Of a stretch of DNA of 5,740 nt, positions 1-4,781 are shown piece after piece. How positions within the stretch are numbered: position 1 is the first letter of the stretch; each line of letters begins with the position of its first letter. The notes beneath the pieces are model-generated. The model was not told the origin of the DNA, searched no databases, and worked only from the letters and a program-made list of their open reading frames with translations. The translations under genes and the position numbers were made by a program. Source of the DNA: an uncultured Clostridia bacterium. Lineage in GTDB: Bacteria; Bacillota_A; Clostridia; Christensenellales; Aristaeellaceae. The DNA is taken from the NCBI GenBank assembly GCA_947165745.1, contig CAMVBO010000135.1, forward strand, positions 1 through 5,740, given 5' to 3'.

Positions 1-1
1 C

Positions 2-1003
2 GCCGGCGCGCGCGGCGGCGGCCCCCGGGGGGCGGTGGGGCGCTTCCCGCTGGTCCACGGCCTGTCGGTGACCGGCGCGGCCGACGGCGCGGTGGTGATG
101 CGGCTGGTGGCCGACGCCCCCATCACCTGGTCCGCCTTTTTGACGGAGATGAGCGCCGCCGAGGGCGACACGGGGCTGAGCGTCTACGTGCTGCAAAAGA
201 AGCTGTCCGCGCTGGGCTATTTCAACGGCACCTGCACCGGCAGCTTCGGCGACGTGACCCGGGACGCCCTGCAAGCCTACCAGAAGGATCACGGGATGGA
301 CCCCAGCGGCGAGGCCGATGCGGCCACCTGGGCCGTGCTATACATCGACGCCGTCCAGAGCGAGGACGACGCGCTGAAGATGGGTGATTTCGGCGACAAT
401 ATTCGCCAGCTTCAGGAACGGCTGAACGCGCTGGGCTTCTTTGACCACGACATCACCGGCGTGTTCGGCTTCACCACCGAAACCGCCGTGCGGCTGTTCC
501 AGATGGCGGCCAACCGCACGCCCACCGGCGAGATCGACGGCGCGACCCTGGCCCTGTTGAACGAGGACGACGCTGTGTCCATGCTGGACGGCATCGTCCA
601 GCAGCGTTTCCAGATGATGCTGGACGCCGCCGACGGCGATACCCAGGCCGAGATCGGCCGCATTGCCGCCAGCCTGGCGGGCACCAGCTTCGGCGGCGGG
701 GACGACGAGCTGTACCCCGGCTTCGCCTTCGTGCAATATGCCTGCGTGGCGGCAGGCCTGCCCGTCACCTTCCCGGAGGACCTGATCCGCATGGCGGATC
801 TGCAGGTGGAGACCATCGCCGCCGTGGAACCCGGCGACATCGTCGCCTTCCAGAGCGCCAGCGCCGACGCCGTCACCATCCAGATGGCCATTGGCGCGGG
901 CAACGGCCAGGTGCTGTGCACCACCCGCACCGGCGGCTGGGTCATTTACAGCTACATGGACCAGATGGAAGGCGCGACGATCTATTGCTGGGACGCGGAA
1001 TAG
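2..1003 (+). CDS. Peptidoglycan-binding protein with degenerate NlpC/P60-like domain (5' partial)
   Basis: The frame is open from the left edge to the TAG at 1001-1003, so the gene probably begins outside the window. The GTG at 35 has no convincing ribosome site and is not followed by a signal peptide, which an exported wall-binding protein would need. Residues are counted from that GTG. Two PG_binding_1-type repeats are visible at about 47-103 (LQKKLSALGYFNG, then FGDVTRDALQAYQ) and 117-176 (LQERLNALGFFDHDITG, then FGFTTETAVRLFQ). This fold usually holds wall enzymes on peptidoglycan. The C-terminal part, about 185-322, resembles NlpC/P60 (FVQYACVAAGLPV, then VEPGDIVAF, then AIGAGNGQV), but the expected Asp-Cys-Ser-Gly nucleophile site reads Pro-Gly-Phe-Ala (G229 at the Cys position) and the catalytic His position reads Gln283. 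It therefore looks like a binding or scaffolding protein, not a hydrolase. The PG-binding assignment is firm; the NlpC/P60 relation rests on motif layout. Confidence 0.85.
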   Translation, partial: AGARGGGPRGAVGRFPLVHGLSVTGAADGAVVMRLVADAPITWSAFLTEMSAAEGDTGLSVYVLQKKLSALGYFNGTCTGSFGDVTRDALQAYQKDHGMDPSGEADAATWAVLYIDAVQSEDDALKMGDFGDNIRQLQERLNALGFFDHDITGVFGFTTETAVRLFQMAANRTPTGEIDGATLALLNEDDAVSMLDGIVQQRFQMMLDAADGDTQAEIGRIAASLAGTSFGGGDDELYPGFAFVQYACVAAGLPVTFPEDLIRMADLQVETIAAVEPGDIVAFQSASADAVTIQMAIGAGNGQVLCTTRTGGWVIYSYMDQMEGATIYCWDAE

Positions 1004-1013
1004 GGAATGTAAT

Positions 1014-1041
1014 GTGGCGGGGGACCTGCTTCCCCCGCCAC
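1014..1041 (+). terminator. Perfect 11-bp hairpin after the wall-binding gene
   Basis: Arms 1014-1024 and 1031-1041 are perfectly complementary (core TGGCGGGGGA / TCCCCCGCCA) with a 6-nt loop, and start 10 bases after the stop codon. The position and stability fit a transcript end, but no T-tract follows (next bases are tgccgcccc). It may be a weak or factor-assisted terminator, or a 3'-end stabiliser. Confidence 0.5.
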
Positions 1042-1049
1042 TGCCGCCC

Positions 1050-1107
1050 CGTCCCCGACGCGCATGTCGCCGGGGACGATTGCGTTTGGGCGCTGCCGAC
1101 CCCAAAC
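1050..1107 (+). other. Two further hairpins upstream of the methyltransferase gene
   Basis: Hairpin 2 pairs CGTCCCCG (1050-1057) with CGGGGACG (1071-1078) around a 13-nt loop. Hairpin 3 pairs GTTTGGG (1084-1090) with CCCAAAC (1101-1107) around a 10-nt loop. With the hairpin at 1014-1041, most of the space between the two genes can fold. I see no recognisable promoter here, so the methyltransferase gene may depend on read-through from the left or on a promoter I cannot recognise. I do not recognise this as a named RNA. Confidence 0.5.
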
Positions 1108-1128
1108 CCCAGGCAGGTTGGTGTTGTT

Positions 1129-1872
1129 ATGTGTGCATATACAGAGTTTCTTCGTCCCGGCGAACGGCTGGACGATCTGCAAACCGGCGGCCTGAAGCTG
1201 ATCCAGCGGCCGGATGCCTTCCGCTTCGGCACGGACAGCGTGCTGCTGGCGGACTTCGCCGCGCCCCGCAAAGGGGACGCGGCCGTGGACCTGGGCTGCG
1301 GCACCGGGGCCATCGCGCTGCTGATGGCGGGCCATCAGAGCGCCCTGGTCGTGGATGCCGTGGAGATCCAGCCGGAAATTGCCGACATGGCCGCGCGGAG
1401 CGTCGCCCTCAACGCCCTCGCGGAGCGCGTGCGCGTCCACAACCTGGATATGCGTCAGGCCTGGCGGACGCTGGGCGCGGGGCGCTTTTCCCTTGCGGTG
1501 TGCAACCCGCCCTACGGCCGAAGCGGCGCGGCGCTGGAGAGCCAGAATGAGGCCAAGCGCATCGCCCGCCACGAGGGGGACCTCACCCCGGACGCCATCG
1601 CCAAATCCGCTGCCATGCTGCTGAAGAACGGCGGGCGCTTTTGCGTGATCTACCCCGTCCCCCGGGCCTATGAGATGATGCGGGCCATGGACGAAGCCGG
1701 CATCGCCCCCAAGCGGCTGCGCACCGTCCACGGCGTGGCGGGGCGCGCGCCGAAGTTCGTGCTGCTGGAGGGCGTGAAGCAAGGCGGCGAAGGCCTGCAC
1801 TGGCTTCCCCCGCTGGTGCTGCGGAATGAGGACGGCAGCTTCACCGGGGAATGGCACCGGATCTACGACTGA
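1129..1872 (+). CDS. tRNA1(Val) A37 N6-methyltransferase-like protein (TrmN6/YabB family)
   Basis: A 247-residue class I SAM-dependent methyltransferase. The SAM-binding motif I is DLGCGTG at residues 54-60. The acidic residue ending strand beta-2 lies in VVDAVEIQ (74-81). The catalytic NPPYG at 126-130 is the N6-adenine/N5-glutamine type motif IV. The N-terminus (GERLDDLQTGGLKLIQ, then FGTDSVLLADF) is characteristic of the TrmN6/YfiC/YabB group, which methylates adenine 37 of tRNA1(Val) in Escherichia coli; the substrate here is inferred. The frame runs upstream to 916, but ATG 1129 is chosen because family homology begins just after it; a weak AGGCAGG lies at 1111-1117. Length matches the family. 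In many Bacillota this gene sits beside a GIY-YIG protein gene and rsmI; neither is present here. It is cytoplasmic and followed by a new promoter, so it probably ends its transcript unit. Confidence 0.9.
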   Translation: MCAYTEFLRPGERLDDLQTGGLKLIQRPDAFRFGTDSVLLADFAAPRKGDAAVDLGCGTGAIALLMAGHQSALVVDAVEIQPEIADMAARSVALNALAERVRVHNLDMRQAWRTLGAGRFSLAVCNPPYGRSGAALESQNEAKRIARHEGDLTPDAIAKSAAMLLKNGGRFCVIYPVPRAYEMMRAMDEAGIAPKRLRTVHGVAGRAPKFVLLEGVKQGGEGLHWLPPLVLRNEDGSFTGEWHRIYD

Positions 1873-1887
1873 ATTAACAAACCGCGC

Positions 1888-1916
1888 TTGACAGTGCGGC
1901 GTGACAAGCATAAAAT
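1888..1916 (+). promoter_or_regulatory. Sigma-A-type promoter of the thiT transcript
   Basis: A perfect -35 TTGACA (1888-1893), a 17-base spacer and a -10 TAAAAT (1911-1916) place transcription start near 1922-1924, just before the 5' strand of the TPP aptamer. A small inverted repeat (CCGCGC at 1882-1887, GTGCGG at 1894-1899, one G-U pair) straddles the -35; its meaning is unclear. Confidence 0.88.
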
Positions 1917-1926
1917 AGTATCATAA

Positions 1927-2010
1927 CCGCTGGGGGCGCCGAAAGGCTGAGATGGGCAAGTGCCCGGTCCCTTGGAACCTGAAGTGGATAATCCCACCGT
2001 AGGGAAGCGG
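1927..2010 (+). ncRNA. TPP riboswitch aptamer (THI element)
   Basis: The conserved THI-box blocks appear in order: CTGAGA (1947-1952) in the pyrimidine-sensing arm, ACCTGA (1977-1982), GGATAAT (1986-1992) and CGTAGGGAAG (1998-2007). The closing stem P1 pairs CCGC (1927-1930) with GCGG (2007-2010). A variable arm P3a pairs GGGC (1954-1957) with GCCC (1962-1965). The aptamer binds thiamine pyrophosphate and lies in the leader of a thiamine transporter gene, the expected target. An intrinsic terminator 26 bases downstream suggests transcriptional control, off when TPP is abundant. Confidence 0.97.
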
Positions 2011-2036
2011 AACGCCATTTTTGTGACGTCCGTTTC

Positions 2037-2070
2037 CCCGCGTATATGAAGGTATACGCGGGTTTCTTTT
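2037..2070 (+). terminator. Riboswitch expression-platform terminator
   Basis: CCCGCGTATA (2037-2046) pairs perfectly with TATACGCGGG (2053-2062) over a 6-nt loop and is followed by TTTCTTTT (2063-2070): a Rho-independent terminator between aptamer and thiT start. A competing hairpin can form between 2002-2014, which includes the 3' strand of aptamer P1, and 2027-2038: 12 pairs, one G-U, one bulged A. It breaks P1 and takes the first bases of the terminator stem, so it is the likely antiterminator; it overlaps the terminator by only two bases. Confidence 0.92.
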
Positions 2071-2099
2071 GCGGCAAAATTCGCGAAAGGATGAGAAAC

Positions 2100-2924
2100 A
2101 TGAAGAAACTGTTTGCCCTGATGCTTATCGCCCTGCTGGCGCTGACGCTGCTCGTGCCCGCGCTGGCCGACGCAGCGGACGCCGCTGTCGACGCTGCAGA
2201 AACCGCCGTCGAAGAGACGGAATCCGCCGTCGAAGAAGCCGCTGAGGTGGTCGAGGAAACCGCCGAAGCGGAGGCTCCCGCCGCGTCCCCGGTGTTCAAG
2301 AAGCTGCTTGAGGTGCCGTGGTACACCTGGGCTGTGCTGGGCGTGCTGGTCGTCGCCGGCCTGCTGCTGGCCCTGAACGCGAAGAATATCCGTTGGGACA
2401 GCCGCAGCCTCTCCATGGGCGCCATGTGCATCGCCATCGCGTTCGTGCTCAGCTGCATCCGGCTGTACCGCATGCCCCAGGGCGGCTCCATCACGCCCGC
2501 CTCCATGCTGCCGCTGATCCTGTTCATGGTGGCCTGCGGGCCGCTGAAGGGCTTTATCGTGGGGTGCGTCTTTGGCCTGCTGAAGCTGCTGGCCGATCCC
2601 TACATCATCCATCCCATCCAGCTGCTGATGGACTACCCTTTGGCCTACGGCGCGATGATCCTGGGCTGCCTGGCGGCGCTGTTCCCTCTCAAGGACCAGT
2701 GGAAGCTGCCCATCGCGGTGCTGCTGGCCTGCATCGCGCGCTGGATCATGTCCGTGCTGTCCGGCGTGATCTTCTTCGCGGAATCCGCTGGCGAACAGAA
2801 CGCCCTGGTCTACTCCATGGTCTATAACCTCAGCTACATGGCGCCGGACGCGCTGGTGTGCATCCTGGTGTCCTGCATCCCCGGCATGCCGCGATTGGTG
2901 AACATGATCCGAAAGAAGGCATAG
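2100..2924 (+). CDS. thiT: Thiamine ECF transporter S component ThiT (YuaJ family), extended N-terminus
   Basis: A 274-residue membrane protein that captures thiamine for an ECF transporter; the energising EcfA/A'/T module is not in the window. The core, about 104-268, carries ThiT hallmarks: MPQGGSITPASMLP (125-138), HPIQLLMDYPLAY (171-183), SGVIFF (221-226) and YSMVYNLSYMAPD (238-250). Counterparts of ligand-contact residues Tyr146 and Asn151 of Lactococcus ThiT are Y238 and N243, but the expected His125 position is S218 (RWIMSVLSG). The family is normally about 190-200 residues. Here roughly 100 extra residues precede the core: a signal-like hydrophobic stretch with an Ala-Leu-Ala end (1-23), an Ala/Glu-rich acidic segment (24-62) and an additional hydrophobic helix (75-93). 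ATG 2100 is chosen because AAAGG (2086-2090) stands 9 bases upstream and MKKLFALM is a typical export start; the upstream in-frame ATG 2046 lies inside the terminator hairpin. TPP riboswitch control supports the assignment. Confidence 0.93.
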   Translation: MKKLFALMLIALLALTLLVPALADAADAAVDAAETAVEETESAVEEAAEVVEETAEAEAPAASPVFKKLLEVPWYTWAVLGVLVVAGLLLALNAKNIRWDSRSLSMGAMCIAIAFVLSCIRLYRMPQGGSITPASMLPLILFMVACGPLKGFIVGCVFGLLKLLADPYIIHPIQLLMDYPLAYGAMILGCLAALFPLKDQWKLPIAVLLACIARWIMSVLSGVIFFAESAGEQNALVYSMVYNLSYMAPDALVCILVSCIPGMPRLVNMIRKKA

Positions 2925-2947
2925 CCTCCCGTTGCTGAGACAGATCA

Positions 2948-2976
2948 GGGGCGGCGCAAAGCGCCGCCCCTTCTTT
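2948..2976 (+). terminator. Intrinsic terminator after thiT
   Basis: GGGGCGGCGC (2948-2957) and GCGCCGCCCC (2961-2970) form a perfect 10-bp stem with an AAA loop, followed by TTCTTT (2971-2976). It ends the thiT transcript and stands 15 bases before the end of the convergent regulator gene. It may also act on the minus strand, but the bases that would follow there are not T-rich. Confidence 0.88.
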
Positions 2977-2990
2977 ATGCTATGCGCCGG

Positions 2991-4172
2991 TCATTCCTTC
3001 CCCGGCATAAACACATCCTCACGCCCCCGCTCCAGCAGCAGCATCGCCGCCGAAATCAGCAGCGCCAGGTGCTGGTCGGGGTCGTCGATGGGAATGTCGA
3101 AGTCCTCGCGCATGCGCTTGACCCGATAGAGCACGGTGTTCCTGTGGGTGAACAGCCGGGCGCAGGTCTCCTGCAGCGAGTGGTGGCATATCAGATAGGT
3201 GTACAGCGTCAGACAGTACAGCGTGCCCTCCTCACGGTCCCGCTCCCCCAGCGCCCGCACCTGCGGCAGGGCCAGCTCGCGCCGCGGCTCCAGCTGCTTC
3301 AGCTGCATCAGCGCCTGATAGTCCTCCGCCTTCACGGCGAAGGGATGGGGCATCCTGGGCAGCAGCAGCGCCATCAGCTCCCGGGTGGCGGCATAGACCT
3401 GGGGCAGCGCGAACAGGCGCTCGATGGGCGCGGAGATGGCCACGCGCAGGTTGAACTGATGCGACAAATCCTTGAAAAGATGCATGTCCGGGTCGCTGTT
3501 CAAAAAGAACACCACGCCGCCGTCGTGGATCAGCGGCCTGGACATGGGAAACACGTCCAGGATCGTGCCGCGCAGCGCGTTTTCCGACCAGTTGGTGCTG
3601 CGGTACAGCTCCAGGTTGGCCAGCGCGATGCGCCTGGGGGCCAGGTATTTCAGCCCCGTCCCGGCGGCCTGCAGCTCAAACAGCGATTCGTCCGCGAACC
3701 GCCCTTCCAGCAGCATTTGCAGCACCGACTCCTCCGTGCACTGCATGCTGCTGCCCCGGTTCAGCTCCAGCATCAGCTGCTTCGCCAGCGCCGATTCCAC
3801 CGCCGAAAACACCCGCGCGTCCTCAAACTCCAGCTTGCGGTCCACGTCCACCAGGATCAGATACCCCACCGGCGCACCGCCCGTCACCAGCAGCGAAAAT
3901 CGCCGCCGGTAGGGACTGTCCTCCAGGCTGACGTAGTGGGCCTGGGCGTCGCTGGCAGCCAGGAAGCTGCCCGTCTCATAGCTCAGGCTGCCGCTGTCGA
4001 TGGACGAGCGAAAGGGCGCGTCCTCAAAGCCGGCGGGCGCGTGCCAGGAGACCGTGTGGAAGGCCATGTCCACCACCATGGCCGGGCATCCGAACAGCGC
4101 GGAGGCGTCCCGTACCAACAGCCCAAGGTCATCACTGTTCATAAAGTCGTCCAAAAACGTTTTCAGGTCCAT
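2991..4172 (-). CDS. CdaR/PucR-family transcriptional regulator
   Basis: A 393-residue regulator. The C-terminal PucR-type helix-turn-helix spans about 316-380; its signature LFTHRNTVLYRVKRM is at 340-354, followed by the acidic IDDPDQ and a Leu-rich helix. A middle segment, about 180-270, has the CdaR-type degenerate GGDEF-like layout ending in VAISAPIERLFALPQVYAATREL (244-266). The first about 135 residues look like a GAF/PAS-type sensor fold (CPAMVVDMAFHTVSWH, then GAPVGYLILVD); the ligand is unknown. Relatives regulate sugar-acid, purine or amino-acid genes, often as activators, but nothing here reveals the signal. ATG 4172 is chosen over GTG 4184 because GGTGGTGAG lies just upstream of it on the minus strand and the GTG has no ribosome site. 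The gene converges with thiT and diverges from the HPr-like gene, making that gene a plausible target. Confidence 0.9.
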   Translation of the reverse strand: MDLKTFLDDFMNSDDLGLLVRDASALFGCPAMVVDMAFHTVSWHAPAGFEDAPFRSSIDSGSLSYETGSFLAASDAQAHYVSLEDSPYRRRFSLLVTGGAPVGYLILVDVDRKLEFEDARVFSAVESALAKQLMLELNRGSSMQCTEESVLQMLLEGRFADESLFELQAAGTGLKYLAPRRIALANLELYRSTNWSENALRGTILDVFPMSRPLIHDGGVVFFLNSDPDMHLFKDLSHQFNLRVAISAPIERLFALPQVYAATRELMALLLPRMPHPFAVKAEDYQALMQLKQLEPRRELALPQVRALGERDREEGTLYCLTLYTYLICHHSLQETCARLFTHRNTVLYRVKRMREDFDIPIDDPDQHLALLISAAMLLLERGREDVFMPGKE

Positions 4173-4190
4173 AACGCTCACCACCCATGC

Positions 4191-4205
4191 TGTGCTGGCA
4201 GCACA
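4191..4205. promoter_or_regulatory. 15-bp palindrome in the regulator's 5' leader (candidate operator)
   Basis: TGTGCTG-G-CAGCACA is a perfect 7+1+7 inverted repeat lying between the regulator's promoter and its start codon, about 10-24 bases downstream of the predicted start site. Symmetry and position fit an operator for a dimeric repressor, perhaps autoregulation. No second copy was found in the window. Confidence 0.5.
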
Positions 4206-4220
4206 AATCTTCTTTCAAAT

Positions 4221-4249
4221 ATTATACTCAAAGCCCGATGCAAAATCAA
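4221..4249 (-). promoter_or_regulatory. Promoter of the CdaR/PucR-family regulator
   Basis: Read on the minus strand, TTGATT (4249-4244), a 17-base spacer and a perfect TATAAT (4226-4221) form a strong sigma-A-type promoter. Transcription should start near 4214, giving a leader of about 40 bases that contains the 15-bp palindrome. Confidence 0.85.
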
Positions 4250-4258
4250 GTCTCCCGG

Positions 4259-4270
4259 CTATAATTATAG
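4259..4270 (+). promoter_or_regulatory. Candidate -10 region of the HPr-like gene inside a 12-bp palindrome
   Basis: CTATAATTATAG is a perfect palindrome containing TATAAT on the plus strand (4260-4265). It lies 95 bases before the HPr-like start and 9 bases from the regulator's -35 box. At 16-18 bases upstream no sequence resembles TTGACA (4237-4242 is GATGCA). If it is a promoter it probably needs an activator. The reverse strand also reads TATAAT, again with no -35. Confidence 0.45.
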
Positions 4271-4274
4271 TCGT

Positions 4275-4338
4275 ACCGGGTAACCGGTGCGAAAAAGGCC
4301 GATCCCCCGCGCAAGGCGTGAGCGGTCGGCGCGACGCA
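4275..4338 (+). other. Structured leader of the HPr-like gene
   Basis: Two foldable units precede the ribosome site. First, ACCGG (4275-4279) and CCGGT (4284-4288) close a GTAA loop, a GNRA-type tetraloop. Second, TGCG (4288-4291) pairs with CGCA (4335-4338), enclosing GCCGATC (4298-4304) with GGTCGGC (4324-4330; one G-U), with a small inner GCGC/GCGT hairpin (4309-4319). The two share base 4288. I do not recognise a known riboswitch class; an RNA switch, a protein-binding leader or plain stabilising structure are all possible. Confidence 0.4.
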
Positions 4339-4354
4339 GAAAGGATGCGATATT

Positions 4355-4615
4355 ATGATGCTTCTTAAGAATGCCAAGGATATAGATAACCTGGTCGAGG
4401 CCGTCAACAAGTGCCGTGACGACGTGATCCTGCGCTCCACCGACGGCCGCGAGGAGTTCAACCTGAAGAGCATACTCTCCCGCTACATGGCCATCGGCGA
4501 GCTGTGCAAGGACCATGGCGACTGCTATGAGGTGTTCTGCATGAACAAGGCCGACGAGAACTACATGCTGCAGTTCTTTATGAACCTGGGCCACGTGAAC
4601 AGCCAGTGCGCATAA
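4355..4615 (+). CDS. Small HPr-like protein lacking the phosphorylatable histidine
   Basis: An 86-residue protein with no signal or membrane segment. Without gaps over residues 13-42 it follows Bacillus HPr: LVEAVNKC matches the first helix, and FNLKSI (35-40) matches the VNLKSI block with S39 at the regulatory Ser46 position; KADEN (65-69) matches the GADEN block before the last helix. The first strand and the active-site loop are reduced to about six residues, and the His15 position falls on Asn6, so it should not act as a PTS phosphocarrier. Five cysteines (C20, C51, C57, C62, C85) are unusual for HPr. It may be regulatory, as Crh is, but that is inference. AAAGGA (4340-4345) stands 9 bases before ATG 4355; ATG 4358 is less well spaced. 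It is a single-gene unit ending at a strong terminator, divergent from the CdaR/PucR-type gene. Confidence 0.85.
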   Translation: MMLLKNAKDIDNLVEAVNKCRDDVILRSTDGREEFNLKSILSRYMAIGELCKDHGDCYEVFCMNKADENYMLQFFMNLGHVNSQCA

Positions 4616-4634
4616 GGGTTCCCAAGCGATGAGG

Positions 4635-4661
4635 CGCGCCCCGCCAGGGGCGCGTTTTTTT
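4635..4661 (+). terminator. Intrinsic terminator after the HPr-like gene
   Basis: CGCGCCCC (4635-4642) and GGGGCGCG (4647-4654) form a perfect 8-bp stem with a 4-base loop, followed by seven T residues (4655-4661), 19 bases after the stop codon. A textbook Rho-independent terminator. Confidence 0.93.
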
Positions 4662-4705
4662 GTGTTCGCCGCGCAAACTCTGTTTTTCGTGTCCGCCGCG
4701 CAAAC
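4656..4705 (+). repeat. Imperfect direct repeat (two copies, period 27)
   Basis: Positions 4656-4678 and 4683-4705 match at 21 of 23 bases; the shared core is GTGT(T/C)CGCCGCGCAAAC. The first copy begins in the T-tract of the preceding terminator; the second ends just before the next gene's -35 box (4710). It could be a regulator-binding site pair or a local slippage duplication. Within copy 2, CGTGT (4688-4692) can pair with ACACG (4704-4708). Confidence 0.7.
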
Positions 4706-4709
4706 ACGC

Positions 4710-4738
4710 TTGCCTGCGCCGCCGCCTGATGATATAAT
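4710..4738 (+). promoter_or_regulatory. Promoter of the YczE-type membrane protein gene
   Basis: TTGCCT (4710-4715), a 17-base spacer and a perfect TATAAT (4733-4738) give a predicted start near 4745 and a short leader of about 37 bases. The direct repeat sits immediately upstream of the -35. Confidence 0.75.
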
Positions 4739-4781
4739 AAACCCGTTGACATCCCCTGCGAAAGAATACGGAGGAATTTCC

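Noticed and set aside
2046..2099. Upstream in-frame ATG extending ThiT by 18 residues
   Set aside because: The ATG lies in the terminator stem, has no ribosome site, and the signal-like start with a good ribosome site is at 2100.
1863..2612. Minus-strand open frame over the thiT leader and 5' half
   Set aside because: It is low-complexity (Gln/His/Gly) and runs antisense through a clear TPP riboswitch and terminator.
2982..4283. A long plus-strand open frame opposite the regulator gene
   Set aside because: Its translation is Gln/His/Arg-rich with low-complexity runs, and the minus-strand frame carries a full CdaR/PucR signature with its own promoter.
4275..4338. c-di-GMP, fluoride or guanidine riboswitch upstream of the HPr-like gene
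   Set aside because: None of the conserved sequence blocks of those classes that I can recall is present; only stems are visible.
4746..4751. A perfect TTGACA as the -35 of the membrane protein gene
   Set aside because: No -10 lies 16-18 bases downstream (that space holds the ribosome site); TTGCCT/TATAAT just upstream is correctly spaced.
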